This document shows, one piece after another, positions 26,422 to 36,815 of a stretch of 64,000 bases of DNA (position 1 is the stretch's first letter; each line of letters starts with the position of its first letter). The stretch comes from Moraxellaceae bacterium (GTDB taxonomy: Bacteria; Pseudomonadota; Gammaproteobacteria; Pseudomonadales; Moraxellaceae): assembly GCA_030680295.1 (NCBI GenBank), contig JAUXVU010000023.1:682001-746000 (forward strand), written 5' to 3'. The notes under the pieces are model-generated. The model was not told the DNA's origin, searched no databases, and saw only the letters and a list, made by a program, of their open reading frames with translations. Position numbers and translations under genes: made by a program.

Positions 26422-26481
26422 GAATCGTAACTCGCCTTTAGGCACCGCAATCACGCTAGCCTAATGACTATTGAACAAATA

Positions 26482-26510
26482 AAAAAGCCCGCAGCAAGTG
26501 CGGGCTTTTT
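26482..26510 (-). terminator. Rho-independent terminator of glnA
   Basis: Stem AAAAAGCCCGCA / TGCGGGCTTTTT around a 5-nt GCAAG loop, 13 nt after the glnA stop. On the minus strand it ends in a T run, so glnE likely has its own promoter or depends on readthrough. Confidence 0.9.
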
Positions 26511-26523
26511 CACCACAAATCGC

Positions 26524-27933
26524 TTATACGCTGTAGTACAGATCAAATTCGATCGGCGATACAAACGTGCTAACGCGACGTGCTTCAGCTGTTTTCAGCT
26601 CAATGTAGGCATCCAACATTTCTTTAGTGAACACACCACCTTTCAACAAGAACTCATGGTCAGCCTTGAGGGCATCAATTGCCATTTCAAGGTTGTGAGC
26701 CACTGTTGGGATCTGCGCTTCTTCTTCTGGCGGCAGGTCATACAGGTTCTTGTCAGAGGCTTCACCTGGATGGATCTTGTTCTGGATACCATCCAAGCCA
26801 GCCATCAACAGTGCAGCAAAGCACAGGTATGGGTTGGCCGCTGGATCAGGGAAGCGCGCTTCAATACGTTTAGCTTTAGGGCTAGAAACGTACGGAATAC
26901 GAATCGACGCTGAACGGTTACGTGCCGAGTAAGCCAACATGATTGGCGCTTCGTAATGTGGAACCAAACGCTTGTAGCTGTTGGTTGATGGGTTGGTGAT
27001 CGCGTTCAATGCGCGAGCGTGCTTAATCACACCGCCAATGAAGAACAATGCCATTTCGGATAGACCAGCATACTGGTCGCCAGAGAACAGGTTCTTGCCA
27101 TCTTTAGAGATAGACATGTGAACGTGCATACCAGAACCGTTGTCACCTTCCATTGGCTTAGGCATGAAAGTCGCCGTTTTGCCATAAGCATGGGCAACGT
27201 TGTGCACGGCATACTTCAGCACTTGAACTTCGTCAGCTTTGCGTACCAATGTGTTGAACGACACACCGATTTCAGACTGGCAAGAAGCCACTTCGTGGTG
27301 CTGCACTTCAACTTTACCTTCGCCCAACATGGCTTCGATGGCATTACACATCGCAGCACGTAAATCTTGCTGAGAGTCGATTGGTGGTACTGGGAAGTAA
27401 CCGCCTTTTACGCGTGGACGGTGGCCGGAGTTGCCGCCTTCAAAATCTTTGTTGGTTGACCAAGCAGCTTCTTCAGCAATCAGTTCGTGTGACGAACCCG
27501 CCATGCCAATGTTCCACTTCACTTCGTCAAATACGAAGAATTCTGGCTCTGGGCCAAAGAATGCTGTGTCACCAATGCCAGTTGATTTCAGATAGGCTTC
27601 AGCGCGCTTGGCGATCGAACGTGGGTCACGCTCGTAACCTTGGCCAGTTGATGGCTCAATAACGTCGCAAGTAACAACAACGGTTGAGTCTTCAAAGAAG
27701 GGGTCCATGAAAGCGGTTTCTGGATCTGGCATCAAAATCATGTCTGATGCTTCGATGCCTTTCCAACCGGTAATGGATGAACCATCGAACATTTTACCTT
27801 CAACAAAGGTGTCTTCGCTGATGGTGCCAGCTGGGTAAGAAACGTGCTGCTCTTTACCTTTAGTATCAGTAAAACGGAAATCAACCCACTTGGCTTGATT
27901 GGCTTTAATTAGGTCTAAAACCTTATTTGACAT
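26524..27933 (-). CDS. glnA: Type I glutamine synthetase
   Basis: Makes glutamine from glutamate, ammonia and ATP; forms the dodecamer. ATG at 27933 with GGAGG upstream gives 469 aa, normal for GSI-beta. The adenylylation site is Y398 in NLYDLPPEE, matching the presence of glnE next door. Other motifs are FDGSSITGW and NGSGMHVH. A sigma-54 promoter with NtrC-like sites lies upstream, so nitrogen control is expected. Confidence 0.98.
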   Translation of the reverse strand: MSNKVLDLIKANQAKWVDFRFTDTKGKEQHVSYPAGTISEDTFVEGKMFDGSSITGWKGIEASDMILMPDPETAFMDPFFEDSTVVVTCDVIEPSTGQGYERDPRSIAKRAEAYLKSTGIGDTAFFGPEPEFFVFDEVKWNIGMAGSSHELIAEEAAWSTNKDFEGGNSGHRPRVKGGYFPVPPIDSQQDLRAAMCNAIEAMLGEGKVEVQHHEVASCQSEIGVSFNTLVRKADEVQVLKYAVHNVAHAYGKTATFMPKPMEGDNGSGMHVHMSISKDGKNLFSGDQYAGLSEMALFFIGGVIKHARALNAITNPSTNSYKRLVPHYEAPIMLAYSARNRSASIRIPYVSSPKAKRIEARFPDPAANPYLCFAALLMAGLDGIQNKIHPGEASDKNLYDLPPEEEAQIPTVAHNLEMAIDALKADHEFLLKGGVFTKEMLDAYIELKTAEARRVSTFVSPIEFDLYYSV

Positions 27934-28015
27934 GTTCGCTCCTCCAGAGGGCTCTTCACAACAATGATTCCGGTGATGCTTTGCTGTAACCAACAAAACG
28001 TGACGGAGTGATAAA

Positions 28016-28031
28016 AGCAATTTCTATGCCA
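28016..28031 (-). promoter_or_regulatory. Sigma-54 promoter of glnA
   Basis: On the minus strand TGGCAT-N5-TTGCT fits the -24/-12 consensus, with exactly 10 nt between GG (28030-28029) and GC (28018-28017). The transcript should start near 28005, giving a leader of about 70 nt. Confidence 0.8.
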
Positions 28032-28103
28032 GCACATGGGCAGGCCTAAAACCGCATAAAAACCGACAATACAGCGCTAATTCAGTGCACCAAAAACACA
28101 TTT

Positions 28104-28120
28104 TGCACCAAATAAATGCA
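28104..28120 (-). promoter_or_regulatory. NtrC-like site 2 upstream of glnA
   Basis: TGCACC-N5-AATGCA resembles the dyad TGCACC-N5-GGTGCA. Its centre is about 107 bp upstream of the predicted sigma-54 start, the distance of the E. coli glnA NtrC site at -108. Confidence 0.6.
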
Positions 28121-28134
28121 TAGCTAAGCTTTAT

Positions 28135-28151
28135 CGCACCAAAAAAGAGCG
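28135..28151 (-). promoter_or_regulatory. NtrC-like site 1 upstream of glnA
   Basis: CGCACC-N5-AGAGCG is a weaker half-conserved match. Its centre is 31 bp from the stronger site, at about -138, again like the E. coli -140 site. A third TGCACC half-site is at 28086-28091. Confidence 0.45.
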
Positions 28152-28262
28152 CAAACAATTTTCTGCTACCGCGACATTGGCGCGCTGCATAACATATCAT
28201 TGTTTGTGATTTAGCAGCAGAGTCCACCGACTCGGTTTTGCTGTATTTTTTTGGAGCAACTC

Positions 28263-28607
28263 ATGTCCGACTGCATTTTTTGCAAAATTGCCAACCACGA
28301 AGTTAAGGCGCGCATCGCCTTTGAAAATGACCGTGTGATTGCATTTCATGACCTTTTTCCCGCAGCACCCGTGCACTTACTAATTATCCCAAAAGCGCAC
28401 TTCAGCACACTAAATGAAGTGCCCGCGGAACAGGCCGGTTTATTGGGCGAGCTAATGACCACCGCTGTTCAGTTGGCCAAAGAGCTAAACCTAGCTGAAG
28501 ATGGTTATCGCTTAGTCATGAATTGCAATGCCAATGGCGGCCAAAGTGTGTATCACATTCATTTGCACTTGCTTGGTGGACGCAAGCTCACATGGCCTCC
28601 GGGCTAA
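28263..28607 (+). CDS. HIT-family (HinT-like) nucleotide hydrolase
   Basis: Cytosolic histidine-triad protein, 114 aa, expected to hydrolyse purine nucleoside phosphoramidates. It starts MSDCIFCKIAN and carries the triad HIHLHLLGG near the C-terminus. ATG at 28263 is chosen over an in-frame ATG at 28251 because GGAG lies 6-7 nt upstream of it. It is 19 nt upstream of coq7 and probably cotranscribed. Confidence 0.94.
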   Translation: MSDCIFCKIANHEVKARIAFENDRVIAFHDLFPAAPVHLLIIPKAHFSTLNEVPAEQAGLLGELMTTAVQLAKELNLAEDGYRLVMNCNANGGQSVYHIHLHLLGGRKLTWPPG

Positions 28608-28626
28608 TCAGCACAGGACATAACTC

Positions 28627-29265
28627 ATGCGCCAATACAGTTTTTTTGATCGCTTAATTGGTCAGGCCGACAATGTGCTACGCACGCTAGCCTCTGATGC
28701 CGTACAAGCACAGCGACCATCGCCTGCCAGCACCTTGGCCGAAGCCGGATTAAGTAATGAAGAAAAGCGCCAAGTCGCAGGTTTTATGCGTGTTAATCAC
28801 ACCGGCGAGGTCTGTGCTCAAGCTTTATATCAAGGTCAGGCACTGACCGCGAAACTACCGGAAGTTCGTGAAGAAATGAAACGCGCGGCGCAAGAAGAGG
28901 TTGATCATTTGGCATGGTGCAACGAACGATTAAATGCGCTTAATGCACGGCCTAGTGTGCTGAACCCGCTGTTCTATGCTGCTTCATTTGGTGTTGGTGC
29001 TTTAGCCGGCATGGCAGGCGATAAATGGAGTTTGGGGTTTGTCGCTGAGACCGAGCGGCAAGTGTGTGAGCACTTACAAACACACTTAAACAAGCTACCC
29101 ATGAACGACCAACGCACACGCGCCGTGTTAGTACAAATGCAGCAAGATGAAAGTGAACACCGCGATATGGCCATTCGTGCTGGCGCCGCTGAACTACCAC
29201 CACCATTGCAGCAAGGCATGCGTGCTTTAGCTAAAGTGATGACACAAACGACCTATTATATTTAG
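28627..29265 (+). CDS. coq7: 2-octaprenyl-3-methyl-6-methoxy-benzoquinol hydroxylase
   Basis: Di-iron hydroxylase for the last hydroxylation in ubiquinone synthesis (Coq7/Cat5 family, used in place of UbiF). Ferritin-like iron ligands are visible in HTGEVCAQ, EEVDHLAW, ETERQVCEH and DESEHRDM. At 212 aa it matches Pseudomonas and Acinetobacter homologues. It shows the lineage makes ubiquinone aerobically with Coq7. Confidence 0.95.
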   Translation: MRQYSFFDRLIGQADNVLRTLASDAVQAQRPSPASTLAEAGLSNEEKRQVAGFMRVNHTGEVCAQALYQGQALTAKLPEVREEMKRAAQEEVDHLAWCNERLNALNARPSVLNPLFYAASFGVGALAGMAGDKWSLGFVAETERQVCEHLQTHLNKLPMNDQRTRAVLVQMQQDESEHRDMAIRAGAAELPPPLQQGMRALAKVMTQTTYYI

Positions 29266-29273
29266 GTCGTTTG
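29245..29273. terminator. Hairpin across the coq7 stop codon
   Basis: A perfect 10-bp stem (CAAACGACCT / AGGTCGTTTG) encloses a 9-nt AT-rich loop, and the coq7 TAG lies at the loop/stem edge. It separates the convergent coq7 and OsmC-like genes, so it may act in both directions, but it lacks a strong T run. Confidence 0.55.
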
Positions 29274-29275
29274 CC

Positions 29276-29695
29276 TTAGGCCGCCAGCATCTCGTAACTG
29301 TGAGTAATTTCAACACCAGCAGCCTGCAGCATAATCGAGGCTGAACAGTATTTTTCTGCCGACAACTCAACAGCACGCTTAACCTGCGCCTCTTTTAAGT
29401 CATGTCCCGTTACCACAAAGTGAACATGAATTTTGGTAAATACAGCAGGCACAGCGTCCGCACGTTCGGCAGTTAATAATGCCTCACAACCCACCACATT
29501 CTGTCTAGATTTTTTGAGGATGGTCATCACATCAAACGAGGTACAGCCGCCCATGCCCATCAACATCATTTCCATGGGGCGAGCACCTAGGTTCTGACCG
29601 CCTAAGTCTGGCGGGCCATCCATCGTCACTTCATGCCCACTACCCGAAGTCGCCTTAAAGCTAACTTCACCATTCCAACGAATTCGTGCTTCCAT
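29276..29695 (-). CDS. OsmC-family (YhfA-like) protein
   Basis: A 139-aa OsmC/Ohr-superfamily protein. The two redox-type cysteines lie in GGCTSFDV and KYCSASIM. It resembles the YhfA branch and not the classical Ohr peroxidase, so the substrate is not known. AGGAG precedes the ATG at 29695. It starts 22 nt after trpC and is probably the last gene of the amgK-to-trpC unit. Confidence 0.88.
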   Translation of the reverse strand: MEARIRWNGEVSFKATSGSGHEVTMDGPPDLGGQNLGARPMEMMLMGMGGCTSFDVMTILKKSRQNVVGCEALLTAERADAVPAVFTKIHVHFVVTGHDLKEAQVKRAVELSAEKYCSASIMLQAAGVEITHSYEMLAA

Positions 29696-29717
29696 TAGAA
29701 GCTCCTAAGAAATGCTT

Positions 29718-30506
29718 TTAAGAGAAAAGTTCTGCCAGCTTTTCGCCCGGCTCCGGCGCACGCATAAACGCCTCACCCACCAAAAAGCCATGCACCGCAT
29801 GATCACGCATCAACTGCACATCATCGCGGCTGTGAATGCCGCTTTCAGTAATCACAGTGCGATCCGATGGAATATCGGCCAACAAATCCAACGTGTTTTG
29901 CAGGCTCACCTCAAAACTATGCAGATTACGGTTATTGATACCAATCAGCGGATTACCCAATGGCAATGCCCGCAGCAGCTCAGCTCGGTCATGCACTTCA
30001 ATTAACACATCCATGCCATGTTCTAGCGCACAGGCATGCAACTCTTGCAGCTGCGCATCAGACAACGCCGACACAATCAACAAAACACAGTCGGCATTAA
30101 TGGCGCGTGCTTCAATTACTTGATAGGGGTCATACAAAAAGTCTTTGCGAATCACCGGTAAATCACAGGCCTGACGAGCCGCTTGCAAATAAGCATCGCT
30201 GCCTTGAAAAAAGTCCACATCGGTTAACACCGACAAACAACTCGCCCCACCCTGCTGATAGGACGCCGCAATTGCTGCTGGGTCAAAGTTTTCCCGAATA
30301 ACACCCTTGGATGGCGAGGCTTTTTTGATCTCAGCTATAACACCCGCACGCCCTTGGTTAATATTTTTTTGCAATGCTGCGCTAAAACCACGCACTGGCA
30401 ATGCCTCGCGAGCAAACGCTTCTTGGTCAGCCAATGAATGATGCTGACGACGTGCTTTAACCTCTTGCTGCTTGCGCAACATGATGGTGTCTAAAATGGT
30501 ACTCAT
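29718..30506 (-). CDS. trpC: Indole-3-glycerol phosphate synthase
   Basis: Closes the indole ring in tryptophan synthesis; a single-function TIM barrel of 262 aa. ATG at 30506 overlaps the trpD stop (ATGA). The motif [11 protein letters not shown] near the N-terminus, [10 protein letters not shown] in the middle and [12 protein letters not shown] toward the C-terminus are diagnostic. No trpF fusion is present. Confidence 0.97.
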   Translation of the reverse strand: MSTILDTIMLRKQQEVKARRQHHSLADQEAFAREALPVRGFSAALQKNINQGRAGVIAEIKKASPSKGVIRENFDPAAIAASYQQGGASCLSVLTDVDFFQGSDAYLQAARQACDLPVIRKDFLYDPYQVIEARAINADCVLLIVSALSDAQLQELHACALEHGMDVLIEVHDRAELLRALPLGNPLIGINNRNLHSFEVSLQNTLDLLADIPSDRTVITESGIHSRDDVQLMRDHAVHGFLVGEAFMRAPEPGEKLAELFS

Positions 30507-31552
30507 GCCGATGTCTCCGGCAGTAATGCGCGAGTGAATAAGCGCAAATCGTTTAGTTTTTCTAAGGCTTGGCCACTGCACATCAAGTCATCAGCCAAGG
30601 CCACACCTTGTTTCCAAGTTTGGGTAATGCCAGCCACATAAATCGCTGCGCCGGCATTGAGCTTAATAATATCTGCAGCTTTGGCAGCCTCATCACTGGT
30701 TCGTTTACCGAGTGCATTTTTAATCAATGCTAAAGACTCCGCCGAATCCGCAACCGACAGGCCCACAAGCGATTGGCTAGCCACACCCAACTCTTCGGGC
30801 GTGATGACATATTCGCGCACTACACCATCTTTTAGTTCAGCCACTTGAGTTGCTGTTGCCAGCGACACTTCGTCAAGACCATCTTTGGCACTGACCACCA
30901 AGGCATGCACACTGCCTAAACGCCCTAACACCTCCGCCATAGGACGACATAACGCCGGGTTAAACACACCCACGACTTGTCGTGTAACAAAGGCTGGATT
31001 GGTCAATGGCCCCAATAAATTAAACAGCGTGCGCAGGCCAATTTCGCGACGCGCACCAATAGCATGTTTCATGGCACCGTGATGATTTACAGCAAACAAA
31101 AAGCCAACCCCAACACTGTCTATGCAACGAGCGACCTGTTCAGAGGACAGCGCCAAATTTACGCCCGCGGCTTCTAATAAATCCGCACTGCCACTTTTTG
31201 ATGACACGGCTCGGTTGCCATGTTTGGCCACCTTGGCACCGGCGGCTGCCACCACCATGGCCGAAGCCGTAGAGACGTTAAATAAGTTAGCGCCATCACC
31301 ACCGGTGCCCACAATATCAACCACATGTTCTTGGCTGGACAACGTCACTCGAGAGGCCAAGTCACGCATCACCCGCGCGGCACCTTCGATTTCATCAATC
31401 GATTCACTTTTCATACGCAACGCCACTAGCAGGGCCGCAATTTGTGCATCACTGCATTGGCCGCTCATGATGGCCTGCATCACGTCTTGCATCTCGGCAC
31501 TGCTTAAATCAATGCGCTCAACAACCCGGCTTAAGGCTTGTTTAATATCCAT
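30503..31552 (-). CDS. trpD: Anthranilate phosphoribosyltransferase
   Basis: Transfers phosphoribose from PRPP to anthranilate. The 349-aa protein has the family motifs [14 protein letters not shown] for PRPP and [12 protein letters not shown] for anthranilate. AGGAA precedes the ATG. It is separated from trpG by about 10 nt, and trpG is a separate gene, not fused as in enterics. Confidence 0.97.
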   Translation of the reverse strand: MDIKQALSRVVERIDLSSAEMQDVMQAIMSGQCSDAQIAALLVALRMKSESIDEIEGAARVMRDLASRVTLSSQEHVVDIVGTGGDGANLFNVSTASAMVVAAAGAKVAKHGNRAVSSKSGSADLLEAAGVNLALSSEQVARCIDSVGVGFLFAVNHHGAMKHAIGARREIGLRTLFNLLGPLTNPAFVTRQVVGVFNPALCRPMAEVLGRLGSVHALVVSAKDGLDEVSLATATQVAELKDGVVREYVITPEELGVASQSLVGLSVADSAESLALIKNALGKRTSDEAAKAADIIKLNAGAAIYVAGITQTWKQGVALADDLMCSGQALEKLNDLRLFTRALLPETSA

Positions 31553-31561
31553 GTTGGTTTC

Positions 31562-32146
31562 CTAGCGAGTAGCGTCGAGGAAGTTTTTCAGCAAGGCATG
31601 GCCCTGCTCAGTCAGAATCGATTCAGGATGGAATTGCACACCCTCGACCATCAACGACTTATGGCGCAAGCCCATGATTTCATCAATAGAACCGTCATTG
31701 TTCTGCGTCCACGCGGTAATTTCTAGGCAGTCTGGCAGCGACTCTTTGCTAACTACCAAGGAATGATAGCGAGTCGCAGTAACCGGATTATTTAAATCGC
31801 GAAACACACCCGTATTGCTGTGGTAAATCGGTGAGGTTTTGCCATGCATGACTTGACGCGCACGCACCACTTCACCGCCATAAACTTGGCCTATGCTTTG
31901 GTGGCCCAAACACACACCCAACAATGGAATACGACCGGCAAAATGTTTGATAGCTGGCATGGAAATACCAGCCTCATTCGGCGTACAAGGGCCGGGCGAA
32001 ATCACAATACGAGCTGGTGCTAATGCCTCGATGGTTTCCAGGCTAATTTCGTCGTTGCGATAAACGCGCACATCTTCGCCCAGCTCACCAAAGTACTGCA
32101 CTAGGTTATAGGTGAACGAGTCGTAATTATCGATCATCAAGAGCAT
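31562..32146 (-). CDS. trpG: Anthranilate synthase glutamine amidotransferase
   Basis: Class I glutamine amidotransferase subunit that supplies ammonia to TrpE. The 194-aa product has the nucleophile C79 in GVCLGHQ, and FHPES near the C-terminus completes the triad. It starts within the last bases of trpE (10-bp overlap). The same family serves PabA, but its place in the trp operon argues for TrpG, perhaps with shared use. Confidence 0.95.
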   Translation of the reverse strand: MLLMIDNYDSFTYNLVQYFGELGEDVRVYRNDEISLETIEALAPARIVISPGPCTPNEAGISMPAIKHFAGRIPLLGVCLGHQSIGQVYGGEVVRARQVMHGKTSPIYHSNTGVFRDLNNPVTATRYHSLVVSKESLPDCLEITAWTQNNDGSIDEIMGLRHKSLMVEGVQFHPESILTEQGHALLKNFLDATR

Positions 32147-33633
32147 GAGAATCTGCCATCTGTATTGGTCAATTGACTGGCTAGCTCAGCCGCTCGCATT
32201 AAGGCACGCGCCTTATTTTGCGTTTCCATCCACTCAAGTTCTGGCACCGAGTCTGCCACCACACCAGCACCGGCCTGCACATGCATCACACCGTCTTTTA
32301 CGATAGCTGTGCGGATTGCGATGGCGGTATCCATAACACCCTGCCATGACAAGTAACCGATAGCGCCACCATAAATGCCACGCTTGACCGGTTCTAACTC
32401 ATCAATAATTTCCATGGCCCGCACTTTTGGTGCGCCCGACAAAGTGCCTGCTGGCAGTGTTGCTTTCAACACATCCAACGAGGTCACTCCCGGCTTTAAT
32501 GTCGCTTCAACATTGGACACGATGTGCATGACATGTGAGTAACGCTCAACCACCATTTGCTCAGTCACACGCACCTGACCAATTTCAGCCACCCGACCGA
32601 CATCATTACGACCCAAATCAATCAACATCAAATGCTCAGCAATCTCTTTCGGATCAGCCAACAGCTCAGCTTCTAAAGCCTTGTCGCGCTCAGGTGTAGC
32701 TCCACGTTTGCGCGTGCCGGCAATAGGACGCACAGCCACTTGGCCATGCTCAACTCGGGCTAAAATTTCCGGGCTGGAGCCAACAATATGGAAGTCACCA
32801 CAGTGCATAAAATACATATACGGCGATGGGTTTAAATGCCGCAAGGCGCGATAAAGCTGAATGGGCGGCAGGCTAAACGGCGCGCTTAATCGTTGTGATG
32901 GCACCACCTGCATCACGTCACCAGCCAGCACATAATCTTTCACGGTATTAACCGCTGCTTTAAAGGCTTGCTCACCAAAACTGGAAACAAAGTCAGACTC
33001 GACTAAAGGCTTGCTCGCTGGCTGAGGTGTCGTAATTAGTGGTGCATGAATGCCGGCTACCAGCGCATCTAAACGTCGCTCTGCCAGCTTTAAAGCATCA
33101 GCTTGTGCAGGGTCGGCGTGAACAATTAAATACAATTTGCCTTTGACGTTATCAAAGACCATGACCTCATCTGACACCATTAAAAAAATGTCGGGTGTGG
33201 CCAAAGGATCCGGCTTATTGCAGGCGGCTAAACGACGCTCAACATAACGCACGGTGTCATAACCAAAATAGCCCACCAAACCACCGGTGAAGCGTGGCAA
33301 GCCATCAAGTTCCGGCACTTCAAAGCGCGCCTGAAATTGCTCAACATAGGCCAAGGGGTCGGCCACGGTTTCGGTATAGGTCACCTCACCGTCGACTTCC
33401 AAGGTGACCTGGTAACCATGCACACGCAAAATAGTACGTGCTGGTAGGCCAATCATGGAATAACGCCCCCACTGCTCACCGCCCTGCACAGACTCAAACA
33501 AATAGCTGTAGGGCAGATGAGCCACCTTTAGGTAGCAGGATAAGGGCGTGTCTAAGTCCGCTAGAATTTCACGCACCACAGGAATGCGGTTAAAGCCTTG
33601 AGCGGCAAGGGCAGCAAATGTTTCGGGCGTCAT
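32137..33633 (-). CDS. trpE: Anthranilate synthase component I
   Basis: Converts chorismate to anthranilate with TrpG. Start at 33633 ([10 protein letters not shown]) gives 498 aa; the open frame continues upstream into gph without support. The tryptophan feedback motif is LFES...S near residue 50, and the catalytic domain contains [10 protein letters not shown] and LGRNDVGR. It starts 2 nt before the gph stop region, so coupling to gph is likely. No trp leader peptide or attenuator precedes it; regulation probably depends on the operon promoter. Confidence 0.97.
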   Translation of the reverse strand: MTPETFAALAAQGFNRIPVVREILADLDTPLSCYLKVAHLPYSYLFESVQGGEQWGRYSMIGLPARTILRVHGYQVTLEVDGEVTYTETVADPLAYVEQFQARFEVPELDGLPRFTGGLVGYFGYDTVRYVERRLAACNKPDPLATPDIFLMVSDEVMVFDNVKGKLYLIVHADPAQADALKLAERRLDALVAGIHAPLITTPQPASKPLVESDFVSSFGEQAFKAAVNTVKDYVLAGDVMQVVPSQRLSAPFSLPPIQLYRALRHLNPSPYMYFMHCGDFHIVGSSPEILARVEHGQVAVRPIAGTRKRGATPERDKALEAELLADPKEIAEHLMLIDLGRNDVGRVAEIGQVRVTEQMVVERYSHVMHIVSNVEATLKPGVTSLDVLKATLPAGTLSGAPKVRAMEIIDELEPVKRGIYGGAIGYLSWQGVMDTAIAIRTAIVKDGVMHVQAGAGVVADSVPELEWMETQNKARALMRAAELASQLTNTDGRFSCS

Positions 33634-33635
33634 GC

Positions 33636-34328
33636 TCAACTCAAAACCTCGGACAACAAGTTCACCAGCATATCCGGCTGGCACTGACGAATATCTTGGC
33701 CATGATTATAGCCATAAGGCACGGCCAAAGAGCGCACACCACAGGCACGCGCCGCTTCAATATCGTTATAGGAGTCACCAACCATCAAGGCGTCAGCAGC
33801 GGCCACATCAAAATGACGAAGACAATGCAGTAGCTGCTCAGGATGAGGCTTACGGTGCGCCAAAGTATCACCACCAATTAACAACTGCATACGCGACAAC
33901 AGCCCTAATTCTTCTAACAAGGCACGCGCCGGTTGATATGGTTTATTGGTGACACAAGCCAAGCTAATGCCCGCTGCATCGGCTGCATCTAAAAACTCAA
34001 ACACACCCGGATATACTGTGCTGACCTGACACACCGACACTTGGTAACGCTGCATAAACTGGTTCAGCAATGCAGTTTGTGCCTCGTTACGATGCGCGTC
34101 AGTTTGGTGATGCGGACTAACGTGCTGCAACGCAAGTTCAATCAAGCGTGGTGCGCCACGGCCTACCCACTCGCGTACCTGATGCTCCGACACACTGTGA
34201 TAGGCCAAGTCGCCCAAGGCCTGATTCAGGCACAGAGCAATGTCGGCCGCGCTATCCACTAACGTGCCATCTAAGTCGAGCATAATCAGCTTAGGAATAA
34301 AGCCTAACTCGCGCTGCAAGCCAATCAT
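33636..34328 (-). CDS. gph: Phosphoglycolate phosphatase
   Basis: HAD hydrolase, 230 aa, that removes phosphate from 2-phosphoglycolate, formed in DNA repair. HAD motif I is [11 protein letters not shown], motif II TNKP and motif [12 protein letters not shown]. Its start overlaps the rpe stop (ATGA). rpe-gph-trpE is also the order in Pseudomonas. Confidence 0.92.
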   Translation of the reverse strand: MIGLQRELGFIPKLIMLDLDGTLVDSAADIALCLNQALGDLAYHSVSEHQVREWVGRGAPRLIELALQHVSPHHQTDAHRNEAQTALLNQFMQRYQVSVCQVSTVYPGVFEFLDAADAAGISLACVTNKPYQPARALLEELGLLSRMQLLIGGDTLAHRKPHPEQLLHCLRHFDVAAADALMVGDSYNDIEAARACGVRSLAVPYGYNHGQDIRQCQPDMLVNLLSEVLS

Positions 34329-35005
34329 GTGTTGGCTCGTAAGGCTGCCAATTCGGCGCGCATATGGCTAATCACATCGGCGTAATTAGGGGCATTAAAA
34401 ATAGCGGAACCAGCCACAAACATATCAGCGCCAGCTTCTGCAATTTCACGAATGTTTGCCACACCAACACCGCCATCAATTTCCAGACGAATGCTGCGAC
34501 CACTAGCCACAATCCGCTCCCGCACAACGCGTAATTTATCTAGGGTGCTTGGAATAAATTTCTGCCCACCAAAACCGGGGTTCACACTCATCAGCAAAAT
34601 CACATCGACTTTGTCCATGACGTGGTCAAGATAATGCAATGGCGTGGCCGGGTTAAACACCAGACCACACTGAGCGCCGCCATCTTTAATCATCTGCAAC
34701 GAGCGATCTATGTGATCGGAGGCTTCGGGGTGAAAGGTGATAATGCTGGCACCCGCATCAATAAAGTCACCGATCAAGCGATCCACAGGACGCACCATTA
34801 AATGCGCATCAATAGGGGCCGTAATTCCGTGTTTACGCAGGGCTTTGCACACCATTGGGCCTATTGTCAGATTAGGCACATAGTGATTATCCATAACATC
34901 AAAATGCACCACATCAGCGCCCGCTGCCAGCACAGCCTCAACCTCTTCACCTAAACGTGCAAAGTCGGCAGATAAAATAGACGGGGCAATTAAAAAGTCT
35001 TTCAT
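34325..35005 (-). CDS. rpe: Ribulose-phosphate 3-epimerase
   Basis: Pentose phosphate pathway epimerase between ribulose 5-phosphate and xylulose 5-phosphate. The 226-aa TIM barrel starts with [15 protein letters not shown] and shows [22 protein letters not shown] and EIDGGV, the usual metal-site motifs. ATGA overlap with murU and with gph. Confidence 0.97.
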   Translation of the reverse strand: MKDFLIAPSILSADFARLGEEVEAVLAAGADVVHFDVMDNHYVPNLTIGPMVCKALRKHGITAPIDAHLMVRPVDRLIGDFIDAGASIITFHPEASDHIDRSLQMIKDGGAQCGLVFNPATPLHYLDHVMDKVDVILLMSVNPGFGGQKFIPSTLDKLRVVRERIVASGRSIRLEIDGGVGVANIREIAEAGADMFVAGSAIFNAPNYADVISHMRAELAALRANT

Positions 35006-35724
35006 GAATCACTCATTTGGGTACGTAAACTGTCATTGAGATCATACAGGCGTTGCGGCGTGCCGACATCCACCCACGGCCCAGCAAAGTACTCACCGGT
35101 AATGCGTTTCATGGCAATTGCTTCATGTAGCAACGGTGCTAATGGTCGCACGCCTGGAGCCAAGCCTTGAAACAAACTAGGGCAGTATACCGCCACACCA
35201 GCATAGGTCAGTCGACGACCGGCAGACTCGTTATCTCCACCTAGGTCATAACGCACACCTTCGGCCATATCACTGCCGCACGCCAAAACGAAATCACCAC
35301 TGGGGTGCTGCTCAGGATTATCCACCAACACTAAATGTCCTTGCCGCCCCGGCGCCAATGCTTGCCTTAATGGTGTCAAGTTTTTGCGCAACCAGACATC
35401 ACCATTAACCAGCATAAATGGCTCATGCCCCAGCATAGGAAGCGCTTGGATAATGCCACCTGCAGTTTCTAATGGCGCTGATTCAGGCTCACGCGACCAT
35501 TCAATGTTGACGCCAAAGGCACGGCCATCACCCAATGCTTGCTCTAATTTGTGCCCTAACCACGAGGTATTGATAACAATATCCTTAATACCTGCACGCA
35601 ACAAAGCTTTGAGGTGCCACACAATTAATGGCTCACCACCAACCTCCAACAAAGGCTTAGGTAAGGTATCGGTGAGTGGCCGCATGCGCGTTCCCAAACC
35701 CGCTGCCAGGATCATGCCCTTCAT
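35002..35724 (-). CDS. murU: N-acetylmuramate alpha-1-phosphate uridylyltransferase
   Basis: Peptidoglycan recycling enzyme, forming UDP-MurNAc from MurNAc-1-phosphate. The 240-aa protein has the nucleotidyltransferase signature [12 protein letters not shown] and the metal motif VNGDVW. Assigned as MurU because amgK precedes it with a 1-bp overlap, the pairing known in Pseudomonas. The pathway bypasses de novo MurA and so affects fosfomycin sensitivity. Confidence 0.93.
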   Translation of the reverse strand: MKGMILAAGLGTRMRPLTDTLPKPLLEVGGEPLIVWHLKALLRAGIKDIVINTSWLGHKLEQALGDGRAFGVNIEWSREPESAPLETAGGIIQALPMLGHEPFMLVNGDVWLRKNLTPLRQALAPGRQGHLVLVDNPEQHPSGDFVLACGSDMAEGVRYDLGGDNESAGRRLTYAGVAVYCPSLFQGLAPGVRPLAPLLHEAIAMKRITGEYFAGPWVDVGTPQRLYDLNDSLRTQMSDS

Positions 35725-36779
35725 TACAAATATGCTCCAAGTTCCTGCACTGCAGCTGGATACTTCGCCAAATACGTGGGCAACAGTGAAACCAACAGCT
35801 GATGAAGTGGCTGCAGTGTCTCAATAGCACTCAATTCATTCAGCAAATAACGATAGACCAAGGGAATATCCTGTAAATAACCATGCTTGCCATCACGCAG
35901 GCTTAAACGAGCAAAAATACCAACGACTTTTAAATGCCGTTGTGCGGCCATTTCATCAAACCAGCGCTGAAACTGTTCAGCCGTCACCTTGGCATCAAGC
36001 TGCCCGGCCACGATCAACTCATCGCGGAAACGCTGCACCCACAAGGCCACATCGGCATCCGGCCATGATACATAGGCATCACGTAATAACGAGGCCAAGT
36101 CATAGGTAATCGGCCCGATAACAGCATCCTGAAAATCGATAATACCGAGTTGACCATCCGGCGTAAGCATTAAATTGCGCGAATGGTAGTCACGATGCAC
36201 AAAGACTGTGGGCTGTGCCAACACCGAATCGGCCAAGGCATTAAATTGCTGCTCACATAATGCCACTTGCTCCTTATCCAGCTGAAGGCCTAAGTATTTT
36301 GGAATAAACCAATCCGTCAGCAGGCGCATTTCTGTCATCAAGCGCTCACGATCATACCTAGGCAGAAAATACTCACTTGGTGCCGGACAAGTCTGCATGC
36401 TCACTAATGCCGTCATCGCGGCACCGTAGAGCGTACTTACAGTCGGTGGCGCTAACTGATCACGTAATAAGGTGTCGCCAAGATCCGTCAGCAACATGAA
36501 ACCATCCTGCTTTGACCAAGCCAGCACTTCTGGCACACAAAGGCCATGTGCGTGCATGGCTTTGGATAGCGCCACAAATGGCGCACAGTCTTCATGCTCA
36601 GGCGGGGCATCAACCGCAATTAATGAACCTTGCTGCAAAGGCTGCCTAAAATAGCGACGAAAACTGGCGTCTCCTGATACAACATCCAAACCACCTACCA
36701 GAGCAGGCCATTGCGGACGACTTACCAAACACTGCCTAACCCACTGTCCCAATGCATTTGCACGCAAATCGTCTGTCAT
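35724..36779 (-). CDS. amgK: N-acetylmuramate/N-acetylglucosamine kinase AmgK
   Basis: Anomeric sugar kinase of the aminoglycoside phosphotransferase fold that phosphorylates MurNAc at C1. Motifs are the catalytic VHRDYHSRNLM and the metal-binding IIDFQDA. The start at 36779 gives 351 aa; the open frame runs to 36827 but lacks support. First gene of the nine-gene minus-strand unit; a good promoter lies upstream. Confidence 0.92.
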   Translation of the reverse strand: MTDDLRANALGQWVRQCLVSRPQWPALVGGLDVVSGDASFRRYFRQPLQQGSLIAVDAPPEHEDCAPFVALSKAMHAHGLCVPEVLAWSKQDGFMLLTDLGDTLLRDQLAPPTVSTLYGAAMTALVSMQTCPAPSEYFLPRYDRERLMTEMRLLTDWFIPKYLGLQLDKEQVALCEQQFNALADSVLAQPTVFVHRDYHSRNLMLTPDGQLGIIDFQDAVIGPITYDLASLLRDAYVSWPDADVALWVQRFRDELIVAGQLDAKVTAEQFQRWFDEMAAQRHLKVVGIFARLSLRDGKHGYLQDIPLVYRYLLNELSAIETLQPLHQLLVSLLPTYLAKYPAAVQELGAYL

Positions 36780-36815
36780 TCCGGATTTTCCTAGCTGATC
36801 TGGATTAAAGAATCT

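Larger units (their letters stand above)
27934..28262. other. glnA / HIT intergenic region
   Basis: About 330 bp between the divergent glnA and HIT genes. It contains the glnA sigma-54 promoter and NtrC-like sites listed separately. No convincing sigma-70 promoter for the HIT gene could be picked by eye. A 67-codon minus-strand frame at 28024-28227 overlaps the regulatory sites and is not considered a gene. Confidence 0.7.

Noticed and set aside
26464-26913. 149-codon plus-strand frame across the glnA terminator and 3' end
   Set aside because: Antisense shadow of glnA beginning in a terminator; no protein-like features.
28024-28227. 67-codon minus-strand frame in the glnA upstream region
   Set aside because: Overlaps the sigma-54 promoter and NtrC-like sites; no homology recognised.
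31122-31565. 147-codon plus-strand frame inside trpD
   Set aside because: Antisense shadow with Ser/Thr/Ala-rich text and no start signal.
32137-33684. trp attenuator or leader peptide
   Set aside because: gph ends within a few bases of trpE, leaving no space for a leader.
35384-35827. 147-codon plus-strand frame across murU/amgK
   Set aside because: Antisense shadow of two well-supported genes.
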